Shown here one piece after another: positions 49,136 through 59,100 of a stretch of DNA of 64,000 nucleotides. A model generated the notes under the pieces. It saw only the letters and a list, made by a program, of their open reading frames with translations, did no database searches and had not been told where the DNA came from. Positions within the stretch are counted from its first letter, which is position 1; each line of letters opens with the position of its first letter. Source of the DNA: Planctomycetota bacterium (GTDB lineage Bacteria > Planctomycetota > UBA1135 > GCA-002686595); contig JADJNY010000007.1 of the NCBI GenBank assembly GCA_016714045.1, forward strand, positions 310,001 through 374,000, read 5' to 3'. The translations under genes were made by a program, and so were the position numbers.

Positions 49136-49447
49136 GGGACCGTCCTGGGGTGGAGCCGGGCGGGACCTTCCCGCTTTCGGTCCCAGGAGGAGCGCGTCTG
49201 TAGCCGACCTCGCAAACGGCGCGGGCGCGTCCGCCCTCGACCCGTTCCGTCCGGCGTCGGTGGCCCGGCCGAGAGGCTCGTCCCGCCGCGACTGCAATGC
49301 GCGCTCTGGCTGGACTCGCTGCGTGGTCGCAGGACCGCGGGGCGCCCCCGTCGCTCACCTCGGTCGTCCGCCGCCCATCGGACTCCCGCTGGACGCCATG
49401 ACAGCGGGGACCAGAAGCCGCGTGCCCGCCCCGCGTGTTGGCACGGG
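49136..49447 (-). other. 312-bp leader of the giant-protein locus, no gene seen
   Basis: Lies between the terminator behind tRNA-Ala and the adaptor gene, so the locus promoter should be here. I see no convincing ORF, sigma-54 or sigma-70 box, or riboswitch. Confidence 0.5.
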
Positions 49448-49492
49448 AAAAAAAGACCGCCCGCGCAGGGCCTAGGCCCCGGCGCAGGCGGT
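49448..49492 (-). terminator. Intrinsic terminator behind tRNA-Ala
   Basis: On the minus strand a long GC stem (ACCGCC.. GGGGCC / GGCCCTGCGCGGGCGGT) is followed by a run of seven T. It directly follows the tRNA 3' end and separates it from the giant-protein locus. Confidence 0.9.
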
Positions 49493-49494
49493 GA

Positions 49495-49570
49495 TGGTGG
49501 AGGATAGGGGGCTCGAACCCCTGGCCTCGACAATGCCATTGTCGCGCTCTACCAACTGAGCTAATCCCCC
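49495..49570 (-). tRNA. tRNA-Ala(GGC)
   Basis: 76 nt including an encoded CCA. The cloverleaf folds fully: acceptor GGGGGAT/ATCCTCC with the alanine identity pair G3:U70, anticodon stem CGACA/TGTCG, loop ATGGCAT with anticodon GGC, and T-arm AGGGG-TTCGAGC-CCCCT. Confidence 0.96.
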
Positions 49571-49922
49571 GCGTTGTCCGCGTCGGACGCGCCCCGCGCG
49601 TCCTCGGCGCCCCGCGCTCGACGGATCATCGTCGACCGCAAGGGGCCAGGAAGGATGCCCGCGGCCCCGAGCCGAGTCAACCTCGGCGCGCCGGGAATCC
49701 CCGGGGGGACGAGGCCGGAGCTCGCTGGGCACGGAGCTCTCGCGCGGCGGTTCGCCCGTGTCCCGTCGCGCGGATCGAGCGCGAGCGTTCCGAGGCGACC
49801 GCGCGGACCTCGTTCGACGCCGCCGTCGGCGCGTGGCGGCGCCGACGCCCGCATGGCCGCGCGCGGCGCGAGACCCTAGGATCTCGCCCTCTCATCCGCC
49901 CGAACGAGGCCCGAGGACCCGA
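49571..49922. other. 352-bp intergenic region, nothing recognised
   Basis: Between divergent tRNA-Ala and leuS; it must hold both promoters. The leuS frame stays open upstream to 49758, but that part does not resemble LeuS. Confidence 0.5.
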
Positions 49923-52520
49923 GTGAAGCACCCGTACGACGCCCGCGCCATCGAGACGAAATGGCAGCGCCACTGGAAGGACTCGAACGCCTTCCGCGCG
50001 CCGAACCCCGGCGAGCCGGGCTTCGACCCGAACGCGCCCAAGTTCTACGTCCTCGACATGTTCCCGTACCCGTCGGGGTCGGGGCTGCACGTCGGACACG
50101 CGCTCGGGTACGTCGGCACGGACGTGATCGCGCGCAGGAAGCGCATGAACGGCTTCAACGTGCTGCACCCGATGGGCTGGGACGCCTTCGGCCTGCCGGC
50201 CGAGCAGTACGCGCTCCAGACCGGCAAGCACCCGCGCGAGACGACCGCGGAGAACACGGCGAACTTCAAGCGGCAACTCGAGCTGATCGGGCTCTCGTAC
50301 GACTGGTCGCGCGAGGTCGACACGAGCGATCCGACCTACTACCGCTGGACGCAGTGGCTCTTCCTGAAACTGCACGAGCGCGGGCTCGCGTACCAGGCCG
50401 AGGTGCCCGTGTGGTGGTGCGAGGAGCTGAAGACCGTCCTCGCGAACGAGGAAGTGATCAACGGGCGCAGCGAGCGCGGCAACTTCCCGTGCGTGCGGCG
50501 TCCGCTGAAGCAGTGGATGCTCAAGATCACCGCCTACGCCGAGCGGCTGATCGTCGATCTCGACCTGATCGACTGGCCCGAGTCGATCAAGATCCAACAG
50601 CGCGAGTGGATCGGCCGCTCCGAAGGGGCCGAAATCCGCTTCGCGATCGAGGGCGCGTCGAAGGCGGAGAGCACCGTCTTCACGACGCGGCCCGACACGC
50701 TGTGGGGCGCCACGTTCCTGGTGCTCGCGCCCGAGCACGCGCTCGTCCAGGCGATCACGACGCCGGCTCAGCGCGCGGCGGTCGACGCGTACAAGGCCGC
50801 GGCCGCGGCGAAGTCCGAACTCGAGCGCGGCGACGCCTCGAAGACGAAGACCGGCGTCTTCACCGGCGCGTACGCGCACAACCCGGCGTTCGAGGCCGGT
50901 GATCCGAAGGGCCGCGTGCCCGTGTGGATCGCCGACTACGTGCTCGCCGGCTACGGCACGGGCGCCATCATGTGCGTGCCCGGGCACGACGAGCGCGACC
51001 ACGAGTTCGCGAAGACGTTCGGCCTCGAGATCCGCGAGGTCGTGAAGCCGCCCAAGGGCGCGAAGGGCCTCGCCGACGGCGTGTGCTTCACCGAGCACGG
51101 CACGGCCGTGAACTCGGGCCCCATCGACGGCCTCGCCACGCCGGAAGCGAAGGCGAAGGCGATCGAGTGGCTCGTCGCGCGCGGCCTCGGGAAGGCGCGC
51201 GTCACGTACAAGCTCCGCGACTGGCTCTTCTCGCGGCAGCGCTACTGGGGCGAGCCGTTCCCGCTCCTGCACGTGGAGGGCGGCGCGATCGTGCCGGTGC
51301 CCGAGGACGCGCTCCCCGTGCTCCTGCCCGAGATGCGCGACTTCAAGCCGTCGCCCGACGGCTCCGCGCCGCTCGCGCGTGCGAAGGAGTGGGTGACCAC
51401 GATCGACCCGCGCACGGGGAAGCCCGCGCGGCGCGACACGGACACGATGCCCGGCTGGGCGGGTTCGTGCTGGTACTGGTTGCGCTTCATGGACACGCGC
51501 AACGACCGCGCGCCGTTCTCGAAGGAAGCGGAGCGCTACTGGGGCCCGGTCGACCTCTACGTCGGCGGCGCGGCGCACGCGGTGATGCACCTCCTCTACG
51601 CGCGCTTCTGGCACAAGGTCTTCTTCGACGCGGGCCTCGTGTCGACGCCGGAGCCCTTCCAGAAGCTCTTCAACCAGGGCATGGTCGAGGCCTTCGCCTA
51701 CGAGGACGCGACGGGTCGCCTCGTCGCGTCGGACGAGGTCGAGGCGCGCGGTGCCTCCTACGTGCAGCGCACGAGCGGCGCCGAGCTCAAGCAGATCGTC
51801 ACGAAGATGGCGAAGTCGCTGAAGAACGTCGTCAACCCCGACGACATGATCGAGGAGCACGGCGCGGACACGTTCCGGCTGTACGAGATGTTCATGGGGC
51901 CGCTGGCCGATTCGAAGCCGTGGAACACGCGCGACATCCCCGGATGTCGGCGGTTCGTCGAGCGCGTATGGCGCCTCTTCGTCGACGCGGACGCGGACGC
52001 GCCGATCCGGCCGCAGTTCGCGAGGGGTGCGAAGGAGCCTGCGCTGGAGGGGGCCACGCTCGCGCTCGAACGCGGCGTGCACCGCCTCGTCGCGCGCGCG
52101 GACGACTCGTTCACGCACTTCAACTTGAACACCGCGATCGCGGCGATGATGACCTTCCTGAACGACGCGACGAAGACGCCGGAGGCGCTGACGCGCTCAC
52201 AGGCCCTGCGCTTCGTCCAGGTGCTGGCACCCTTCGCGCCGCACATGGCGGAGGAGCTCTGGCAGCGGATGGGGGCTCCCGGCGAGGTCGCGAAGAGCGC
52301 CTGGCCGCGGCCCGATCCCGCGTACCTCGTCGACGACGAGATCGAGATCCCAGTCCAGGTCAACGGCAAGCACCGCGCGACGGTCAAGGTGCCGAAGGAC
52401 GCGGAAGGCCCCGCGATCGAAGCCGCGGCGCGCGCCGGCGCGGCCGTGCACCTCGAGGGCAAGGAGGTCGTCAAGGTCGTCGTCGTGCCCAAACGCCTCG
52501 TCAACTTCGTCGTCCGCTGA
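49923..52520 (+). CDS. leuS: Leucyl-tRNA synthetase
   Basis: 865 residues from a GTG at 49923, chosen because VKHPYDARAIETKWQ is the usual N-terminus. Class I motifs: HVGH (56-59, in SGSGLHVGHALGY) and KMAKS (628-632), where most enzymes have KMSKS. The CP1 editing domain is present (VFTTRPDTLWGATFLVLAP), as are the LDMFPYPSG and GWDAFGLPAEQYA blocks and a C-terminal anticodon-binding and LeuS-specific domain. Length is normal. It charges tRNA-Leu in the cytoplasm. A 200-bp gap without a gene follows. Confidence 0.97.
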   Translation: MKHPYDARAIETKWQRHWKDSNAFRAPNPGEPGFDPNAPKFYVLDMFPYPSGSGLHVGHALGYVGTDVIARRKRMNGFNVLHPMGWDAFGLPAEQYALQTGKHPRETTAENTANFKRQLELIGLSYDWSREVDTSDPTYYRWTQWLFLKLHERGLAYQAEVPVWWCEELKTVLANEEVINGRSERGNFPCVRRPLKQWMLKITAYAERLIVDLDLIDWPESIKIQQREWIGRSEGAEIRFAIEGASKAESTVFTTRPDTLWGATFLVLAPEHALVQAITTPAQRAAVDAYKAAAAAKSELERGDASKTKTGVFTGAYAHNPAFEAGDPKGRVPVWIADYVLAGYGTGAIMCVPGHDERDHEFAKTFGLEIREVVKPPKGAKGLADGVCFTEHGTAVNSGPIDGLATPEAKAKAIEWLVARGLGKARVTYKLRDWLFSRQRYWGEPFPLLHVEGGAIVPVPEDALPVLLPEMRDFKPSPDGSAPLARAKEWVTTIDPRTGKPARRDTDTMPGWAGSCWYWLRFMDTRNDRAPFSKEAERYWGPVDLYVGGAAHAVMHLLYARFWHKVFFDAGLVSTPEPFQKLFNQGMVEAFAYEDATGRLVASDEVEARGASYVQRTSGAELKQIVTKMAKSLKNVVNPDDMIEEHGADTFRLYEMFMGPLADSKPWNTRDIPGCRRFVERVWRLFVDADADAPIRPQFARGAKEPALEGATLALERGVHRLVARADDSFTHFNLNTAIAAMMTFLNDATKTPEALTRSQALRFVQVLAPFAPHMAEELWQRMGAPGEVAKSAWPRPDPAYLVDDEIEIPVQVNGKHRATVKVPKDAEGPAIEAAARAGAAVHLEGKEVVKVVVVPKRLVNFVVR

Positions 52521-52720
52521 CGCGTAACACGCCGGCCTCCGGACGCGTAGCGCGGCCGGGGGCCGCGTGCGTCCCATCGGGAACGGAGCCGCACACGGCA
52601 GGAGCGTGCGAGCTCCGTCCCCGCGCTGCGCCTCGCAACGCAGCCGCGATCGCGGTGGAAATGCCGCTACCTCGCTCGCGCACTGCGCGCCCCCTCATCG
52701 CATCCCGAGAGAAGAACCCC

Positions 52721-53401
52721 ATGAAGACCCTGTTCACCGCCCTCGTCCTCGCCGCGACCCTGCCCGCCTGCATCATCGTCGTCTCCGACGACGGCCTCGA
52801 CACGTGGAACGGTCGCGCGCTCTCGTCCACGCCGACGCGGACCGAGGTGCGCGCCACTGCCGATTTCCACGCGCTCGAGTTGCACGGCAGCGGCCGCGTC
52901 GAAGTGCGGGTCGGCGAAGCGCAGAGCGTCGTCGTCACCGCGGAGGAGGCGCTGCTCCCGTTCCTGAAGACCGAGGTCCGCGACGGCACGCTCGTCCTCG
53001 ACCGCGCACCCGGCGCGCCGAGCACGCGGCGCACGGTGCAGTACACGGTGACGGTCCCGAAGCTCGATGCGGCCGCGCTGCTCGGCAGCGGCGACGTGCG
53101 CGTGTCGAACGCCCAGGGGCCGTCCTTCCGCGCGGCGATCAGCGGCTCCGGCAACCTCTCGGCCTCGGGTTCCGCCGACGAGCTCGTCGTCGAGCTCGAC
53201 GGCTCCGGGGACGCCCACCTCTCCCAGCTCGCCGCGAAGAACGCCAAGGTGCGCCTCGCGGGGAGCGGGGACGTCCACGTCGCGCCGATCGAAGCGCTCG
53301 ACGTGCAGCTCACCGGCTCGGGCGACGTGCACTACCGCGGCTCGCCGCGCGTCGTGCAGTCCGTGCACGGTTCGGGCGACGTCCGCCGCGACGCGCACTG
53401 A
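52721..53401 (+). CDS. DUF2807 (GIN-domain) lipoprotein
   Basis: 226 residues from ATG 52721. N-terminal lipoprotein signal with lipobox near LPAC (Cys17). The rest is the DUF2807/GIN-type beta-helix: FHALELHGSGRVEVRVGE followed by regularly spaced GSGDV/GSGNL turns (five or six) every ~20 residues. The family is called 'putative auto-transporter adhesin head' but its function is not established. Probably an outer-membrane or periplasmic lipoprotein. Confidence 0.85.
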   Translation: MKTLFTALVLAATLPACIIVVSDDGLDTWNGRALSSTPTRTEVRATADFHALELHGSGRVEVRVGEAQSVVVTAEEALLPFLKTEVRDGTLVLDRAPGAPSTRRTVQYTVTVPKLDAAALLGSGDVRVSNAQGPSFRAAISGSGNLSASGSADELVVELDGSGDAHLSQLAAKNAKVRLAGSGDVHVAPIEALDVQLTGSGDVHYRGSPRVVQSVHGSGDVRRDAH

Positions 53402-53588
53402 TCGGGCGTCGCTCGCCGCGATCTCCGGAGCCGCGCCCCCGCGCCGGCCCGCCGACGGCGCAGCCACCGTGTCTTCCGCCCGACATGACCGGGCGCTACC
53501 TTCGCCGCGTGCGAGGTTGCGCCCGGTCTCCTTTCCATTCGGTCCGCGCGCGTCGGCGCGCCGGATCTCCCCGGGCGGGGCGCCGTCG

Positions 53589-55814
53589 ATGACGCGGACG
53601 CGGATCCTGAGGGCGGGCGTCGCGGTCCTGCTCGTCGCGTGCGCCGCGGCGATCGTCGCGCGCTTCGCCTGGGTCTGGTGCTTCGCGCAGATCATGGAGT
53701 ACGACGACGAGGGCTACCTCCTCGTCGCGGTCCAGCACCTGCTCGACGGGCGCGCTCCGTACGGGACGATCCAGGTCCCGTACGGTCCCGTCTACTTCGC
53801 CGAACGCTGGTTCCTGCACGACGTCCTCTCCGTGCCCGCGACGACGGACGGAGTGCGTTGGATCACGGCCGCGTCGTGGTGGAGCGCCTCGCTCGCGGTC
53901 GGCGCGTGCGTCGCCTGTGTGCGGAGATCCGGGCTCGCGCGATGGTGCTGGGCCGCGATCGCGACCCTGGGCGCGGCGTGGATGTTCCGCGACCTCGCGT
54001 TCGAGCCGGGGCACCCGCAGGAGACGTTCGCGCTCGTGTCCGCGCTCGGGCTCCTCGGGCTCGCCGCGCTCGAAGCACGTGGACGCGCGCCGCTCCTCGC
54101 CTGGTGCGCGCTCGCGGCGGCCCTCGTGCTCGTCAAGGCGAACGTCGGCGTGTTCTGCGCCGCTGCGGCCCTCGTCGTCGGTGTCCTCGACGAGCGCTGG
54201 GGCGCGCCGCGTGCGCTGCGCGCCGGCGCGATCGTCGTCGGAGCGCTCGCGCCGCTCGCGCTCGTCGAAGCGCGGCTCGCCGAGCCTTGGGTGCTCGAGT
54301 TCGCGCTCACCGGCGCACTCGGAGCCGTCGCGCTCGGCGCGTGGAGCGCGTTGCGCTCTGCTCCTGCGGTCTTCGACGCGCGTCCCCGGCGGCTCGGCAC
54401 CGCGGTCGCCGTCGGCGCGTGCGTGCTCGTCGCGGGTCTGGCCTTCGCGCTCGCGCGCGGGGCGACGTTCGCGGAGACCTTCGAGGCCCTCGTCCTGGCC
54501 CCGCTGCGTTTCGCGCGCGGCTTCGAGCGCGCACCGCCGGAGCATGCGTTCGCGCTCGCCGTCAACGCGGCGGGAGCCGGGCTCGGGGCCGCGCTCGGCT
54601 TCGGGCCAGCGGCGTGGCGCGCGCGCGCCGAGCGCGCGGGGCTCGGGCTCCTGCGCTGTGCGTTCGCCGCCTTCGTGCTCGCCTTCGTGCACCAGCCGTT
54701 CGTGCTGCTCGCGTACGCGCCCGGATGGACGTGGCTCGCAATCGGCGGCGCCAGCGCTCGTCCGCGCGACGCTTCGAGCCGGCTGTGCGTGGGCCTCGCT
54801 TGGTTCGCGCTCTTCGAGCGTCTTCAGGCCTACCCGGTCGCCGGCACGCAGGCGAGCGTCGGCCAGTTCGCGCTCGTGCCGCTAGCGGTGCTCGCCGCCG
54901 CGGAGGCTTGCGACACGTTCGCGTCCGCACGCGCCTCGGTGGCGCGGGTCGCGCGGGTGGCGCCGGCGATCGTCCTCGTCGCGCTCGGGGGCGCGCTCAT
55001 CCGCGCCGAACGCGCGATGACGCGCGTCCACGCGCGCGGAGAGCCGCTCGGGCTGCCCGGCGCCGAACGCGTGCGCACGTGGCACCTGCACGCGGTGACG
55101 ATGCGCTGGCTCGCCGCGAACCTCGGCGCGGCGCCGTCGACCTTCGTGAGCGTGCTCGGCTCGAACAGCTTGTACGCCTGGAGCGGGAAGCGGCCGCCGA
55201 CGGCGACGCTGGTAAGCCACGCGTGGGGACTCGTGCCGCCGGCGGAGCAGGAGGCGTTGGCCGCCGCACTCCTCGCGGAGCGCGACCCGCGCCTCGTCGA
55301 GCATCCCGGGCTCCTCGAGCCGATCGATCGCGCGCAGCCGTTCCTCGCGTTCGCCGAGCGCGAGTTCCGCGTCTACGCGCGCTTCGGCGCGTACGCGCTC
55401 GCGTGCCGTCGGGAGCGCACCGACCCCGCGCTCGTGCGGTGCGCGTGGTGGTGCGACGACGCCGACCTGCCGGAGCGCGTTTGCGCGGCGGCGGCGGGCC
55501 GCGGCGGGCGCTGGCTCGCGTGTTCGTTCGACGGCTTCGCCGCGCCGCCCTCGTTCGCGCGCCTGCAGGTCGTCGACGTCGGCGCCCGAGCCGTGGTCGC
55601 CGCGACCGGGGCGCGCGATCCGGCGCGCGAGGCGCTCTTCGTTCGCGCCGACGGCGAAGGGGCCGCCTCGAACGGGCGCGGCGAGCGCGCGTTCCTGTGG
55701 GTTCCGCCCGTCGTCGCGCCCGCGCCCGGCGGCCTCTTCGCGCTCGACCTGCGCGACGGCAGCGGCGCGCTCGTCGACAGCCTGCCGATCGTCGAGCGTT
55801 CGAGCGCGCGATGA
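53589..55814 (+). CDS. Large multi-TM protein, GT-C glycosyltransferase-like
   Basis: 741 residues. About a dozen hydrophobic segments occupy residues 10-490. The first extracytoplasmic loop carries MEYDDEGYLLVAVQHLLDG, an acidic DDE motif in the position where GT-C transferases (ArnT/PMT-like) have their catalytic Asp/Glu. The C-terminal ~230 residues are soluble. It probably transfers a sugar from a polyprenyl-phosphate donor on the outer face of the inner membrane; donor and acceptor are unknown. A second GT-C-like gene lies 82 bp downstream and a third at 59993. Confidence 0.7.
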   Translation: MTRTRILRAGVAVLLVACAAAIVARFAWVWCFAQIMEYDDEGYLLVAVQHLLDGRAPYGTIQVPYGPVYFAERWFLHDVLSVPATTDGVRWITAASWWSASLAVGACVACVRRSGLARWCWAAIATLGAAWMFRDLAFEPGHPQETFALVSALGLLGLAALEARGRAPLLAWCALAAALVLVKANVGVFCAAAALVVGVLDERWGAPRALRAGAIVVGALAPLALVEARLAEPWVLEFALTGALGAVALGAWSALRSAPAVFDARPRRLGTAVAVGACVLVAGLAFALARGATFAETFEALVLAPLRFARGFERAPPEHAFALAVNAAGAGLGAALGFGPAAWRARAERAGLGLLRCAFAAFVLAFVHQPFVLLAYAPGWTWLAIGGASARPRDASSRLCVGLAWFALFERLQAYPVAGTQASVGQFALVPLAVLAAAEACDTFASARASVARVARVAPAIVLVALGGALIRAERAMTRVHARGEPLGLPGAERVRTWHLHAVTMRWLAANLGAAPSTFVSVLGSNSLYAWSGKRPPTATLVSHAWGLVPPAEQEALAAALLAERDPRLVEHPGLLEPIDRAQPFLAFAEREFRVYARFGAYALACRRERTDPALVRCAWWCDDADLPERVCAAAAGRGGRWLACSFDGFAAPPSFARLQVVDVGARAVVAATGARDPAREALFVRADGEGAASNGRGERAFLWVPPVVAPAPGGLFALDLRDGSGALVDSLPIVERSSAR

Positions 55815-55896
55815 GACGCGCGCAGGGCCCTACCGCCTCGTCGCGCGCGACGATACCGTTCGCTGCGATGGGGCGACCTCTCCTGGAGCGCGGACG

Positions 55897-57228
55897 ATGA
55901 CGCACGTTCCGCCCGCCGCGCGGCCCGCCGCGCGCGAGCTCGCGTGGCTCTTCGCGGTCGCGCTCCTCCTGCGGCTCGCGGCGTTCTTCCTGCACGGCTG
56001 CGCGGAGCACGCGGCGGGGAAGGACGCGTGGAGCTGGGGGTACGAATCGGGCTGCATCGCCCAGTCCCTCGCGGACGGCCACGGCTACGCGGGACAGTGG
56101 GCGCGCGCCGAGGGTCCGTACGCCGAGCACGCCCCGGTCACCGGCTGGCTCGCGCCGGCGTACCCGTACGGGCTCGCGCTCCTGATGGAGCTCGGCGGCG
56201 GCGTGACGCCGACGACGGCGGGGCTCCTGCTCGGGATCCAGTGCGTGCTCTCCGCGTTGACCTGCGTGCTCGTCTTCGGGCTCGGCGCGGCGCTCGGCGG
56301 CCGGCGGCTCGCGCGCGTCGCGGGCTGGGCGCTCGCGTTCCTGCCGTACGCGATCTGGAACGCGGCGCACACGGTGTGGGACACGACGTGCGTCGCCTTC
56401 GTGCTCGCCGGGTTCGCGTGGCTCGTCGTGCGCTTCGGCCGCGACGCGAGCGTGGGCCGGAGCGCGCTCCTCGGCCTGGCGTTCGGGCTCGTGCTCCTGG
56501 TGAACCCGGCGCCGGCGTCGATCGTGCCCGCCGCGTTGTGGATCGTCGCCAGCGCGTCGCCCTCGTGGAGCGGCCGGATCGCGCGCGTCGCCGCGTTCGG
56601 CGCGGTCGCGTTCCTGGTGGTCCTGCCGTGGTGCCTGCGCAACCGCGAGGCGGTCGGTTCGTTCGCGGTGCGGACGAACCTGGGCGTCGAGATGATGGTC
56701 GGGAACAACGACCTCGCGAACGGCTACTTCCAGGTGAAGCTCCACCCGAGCTACAACCCCGACGAGTTCCGTGCGTACATCGCGCAGGGCGAGGTGCCGT
56801 ACGCGGCCGCGTGCATGGAGCGTGCGAAGGCGTGGATCCGCGCCGATCCGCTGCGGTTCGCGCGGCTCACGCTGCATCGCGCGCGTCTGTACTGGTTCGG
56901 CGACTTCCCGTGGTCCGATCCGCGGACCGAGGGCACGAAGAGCGCCGCGAGCGACCCCGGCAGCTGGGTCAAGTGGGGGCTGCACGGACTGACGGGCCTC
57001 TTGTGCGTCCTCGGCTGCGCGCTGTGGGCGAAGCGCGGGCGCGAGCACCGCGCGCTCGTCGTCATGCTGCTCCTGTTCCCGGCGCCGTACTACCTCACGC
57101 ACGTGCTCGAGCGCTATCGGTTCCCGATCGAGCCGTTGATGCTGCTGCCGGCGTGCGCGTTCCTCCTGTGGGTCGTCGATCGCGCGCGGGGTTCGTCCGC
57201 CCTCGCGCCGGGTGAGCCCGGGCGCTAG
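55897..57228 (+). CDS. Multi-TM glycosyltransferase (GT-C/PMT_2-like)
   Basis: 443 residues with ~10 membrane helices. Features of PMT_2/ArnT-type proteins: an early periplasmic loop with WSWGYESGCIAQSLADGHGY and APAYPYGLALLM, WNAAHTVWDTTCVAFVLAG, then VLPWCLRNREAVGSFAVRTNLG, a stretch common in this family, and a C-terminal HVLERYRFPIEPLMLL. It would act on lipid-linked sugars at the inner membrane. The 3' end reaches to 20 bp before rnr. Confidence 0.8.
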   Translation: MTHVPPAARPAARELAWLFAVALLLRLAAFFLHGCAEHAAGKDAWSWGYESGCIAQSLADGHGYAGQWARAEGPYAEHAPVTGWLAPAYPYGLALLMELGGGVTPTTAGLLLGIQCVLSALTCVLVFGLGAALGGRRLARVAGWALAFLPYAIWNAAHTVWDTTCVAFVLAGFAWLVVRFGRDASVGRSALLGLAFGLVLLVNPAPASIVPAALWIVASASPSWSGRIARVAAFGAVAFLVVLPWCLRNREAVGSFAVRTNLGVEMMVGNNDLANGYFQVKLHPSYNPDEFRAYIAQGEVPYAAACMERAKAWIRADPLRFARLTLHRARLYWFGDFPWSDPRTEGTKSAASDPGSWVKWGLHGLTGLLCVLGCALWAKRGREHRALVVMLLLFPAPYYLTHVLERYRFPIEPLMLLPACAFLLWVVDRARGSSALAPGEPGR

Positions 57229-57247
57229 CCTGCGTCGCGGAGGCGCG

Positions 57248-58990
57248 ATGGCCGACGAGAAGAAACCGCTGCGGAGCTTCAAGGACCTGCTCAAGTCGCG
57301 CGGCGGCACGCCGCAGGAGTCGAAGCCGGTGGAGGAGAGCACGCTCGACCTCGACCGCGCGAAGGAGGACGCCGAGTCCATCCCCGAGGGCGGCGGTTCG
57401 CGCGACCGCATCGTGCGGCGTCCGCGCGCGTTCGGCCCGATGGAGCACGGCCCCGCTGTGTACAAGGACGTCGACAGCGAAGAGATGCAGCTCCTCGCGT
57501 CGTTTCGCACGCGCACCGTGTTCCCGGCCGACGTCAAGGCCGAGGTCGCGAAGCTCCCGCGCGATCCCGACCCCGCCGAGTACGCGGGGCGTTGGGACCT
57601 GCGCAACGAGCTCATCTACACGATCGACGGCGACGACGCGAAGGACTACGACGACGCGATCGGCATCCAGGCGCTCGCGGACGGCCACGTCGAGGTGGGC
57701 GTGCACATCGCCGACGTCGCGCACTACGTGAAGCCGGGCACGGCGCTCGACGACGAGGCGCTCGCTCGCGCGACGAGCGTGTACGTCGCCGACCAGGTCG
57801 TGCCGATGCTCCCGGAGGAGCTCTCGAACCACTTGTGCTCGCTGGTTGGCGAGCGCGACCGCTTCGCGTACTCCGTGTTCATGGTGTTCGACGCGAAGGG
57901 AAAACGCGTCAGCGCGCGCATCGGGAAGAGCGTGATCCGCTCCGCGCGCCGAAACACGTACCGCGAGGTTCAGGAGCTGCTCGACGGCGCCGACACGCCG
58001 GGCGCCAAGGCGACGAAGTTCCTCGGGGGCTCGCTCAAGCTCTTCGAACGCTGGACGAAGCAGCAGCAGCAACTGCGCGATGCGAAGGGCTCGCTGCGCA
58101 TGTCGTCCGTCGAGAAGAAGTTCGTCTTCGACGAGAAGCACGAGGTGGTCAAGGTCGTCGACGCAGCGCGCTACTTCTCGCAGACGTTGATCGAGGAGAC
58201 GGCGCTCGCCGCGAACCAGGCCGTGGGGGACCTCTTCCGCGAGAAGGGGCTGCCCACGATCTACCGCGTGCACCCCGAGAAGGACCCCGAGGAGATCGCG
58301 AAGGTCGCGAAGGGCCTCGAGGAGCACGGGATCCGCGTGCCCGAGAAAGACCGGCTCACCGGCCGCGACATCGCGCGCTTGATCCAGACCGCGCGCAAGA
58401 AGCCGAACGCCGAGGCGCTGATCGCGCGCATCATGGGCCTGATCGAGCGCGCCGTGTACGAAGTGCATGACCACGAGGACGTCGCGACGCACTTCGGCCT
58501 CGCGCGCAAGGCGTACCTGCACTTCACATCGCCGATCCGCCGCTACCCCGACTTGATGGTGCACCGCTGGTTGTGGGCCGTGGAGAGCCGCCCCGACGAG
58601 GCCGCGCGCGAATTGAAGGCCGAGGAGTTCCTCGCCGACCTGAACGACGTCGCGTCGCACTGCTCGATGATGTCCGAGATGGCGGAGATGGCCGAGCGCT
58701 CGATGGAGGACCTGAAGGTCTGCCAGTACCTCCACCCGCACATCGGCGAGAAGATCGACGCGGTCGTCGTGCGCGTGTCGCCCTACGGCATGGAGGTCCG
58801 CCTGACGCCGTTCAACGTCGGCGGGTTCCTGCCGACGCGCGCGATCGGCGAGCGCGCCGAGGTCAAGGGACCGAACCTCGTGATCAAGGCGGGGAAGCGC
58901 TCGCTGTCCTTCACCGAAGGCCACCCGATTCGCGTCGTGATCAAGGACGTCGACTTCGTCAAGCTGCAGGTGATGCTCGAGCTCGGATGA
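57248..58990 (+). CDS. rnr: RNase R/RNase II-family 3'-5' exoribonuclease (short N-terminus)
   Basis: 580 residues from ATG 57248. The catalytic RNB domain has the Asp cluster TIDGDDAKDYDDAIGI (125-140), then VGVHIADVAHYV, LPEELSNHLCSL, and the late motif HFTSPIRRYPDLMVHR. A C-terminal S1 domain follows (GEKIDAVVVRVSPYGMEVRL). The usual two N-terminal cold-shock domains are absent; instead ~100 polar residues precede RNB. It degrades RNA processively. Enzyme family certain; RNase R versus RNase II less so. Confidence 0.9.
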   Translation: MADEKKPLRSFKDLLKSRGGTPQESKPVEESTLDLDRAKEDAESIPEGGGSRDRIVRRPRAFGPMEHGPAVYKDVDSEEMQLLASFRTRTVFPADVKAEVAKLPRDPDPAEYAGRWDLRNELIYTIDGDDAKDYDDAIGIQALADGHVEVGVHIADVAHYVKPGTALDDEALARATSVYVADQVVPMLPEELSNHLCSLVGERDRFAYSVFMVFDAKGKRVSARIGKSVIRSARRNTYREVQELLDGADTPGAKATKFLGGSLKLFERWTKQQQQLRDAKGSLRMSSVEKKFVFDEKHEVVKVVDAARYFSQTLIEETALAANQAVGDLFREKGLPTIYRVHPEKDPEEIAKVAKGLEEHGIRVPEKDRLTGRDIARLIQTARKKPNAEALIARIMGLIERAVYEVHDHEDVATHFGLARKAYLHFTSPIRRYPDLMVHRWLWAVESRPDEAARELKAEEFLADLNDVASHCSMMSEMAEMAERSMEDLKVCQYLHPHIGEKIDAVVVRVSPYGMEVRLTPFNVGGFLPTRAIGERAEVKGPNLVIKAGKRSLSFTEGHPIRVVIKDVDFVKLQVMLELG

Positions 58991-59100
58991 GCGCTCGCAA
59001 CGCGCACGCGATGCGGCGAGGCATCGAACTCCGCCCCGCGATTTGGCATCCTCTCGCGGAAGGAATCCAGGCCCCCCGAACACCCACCGAGGACATCCCC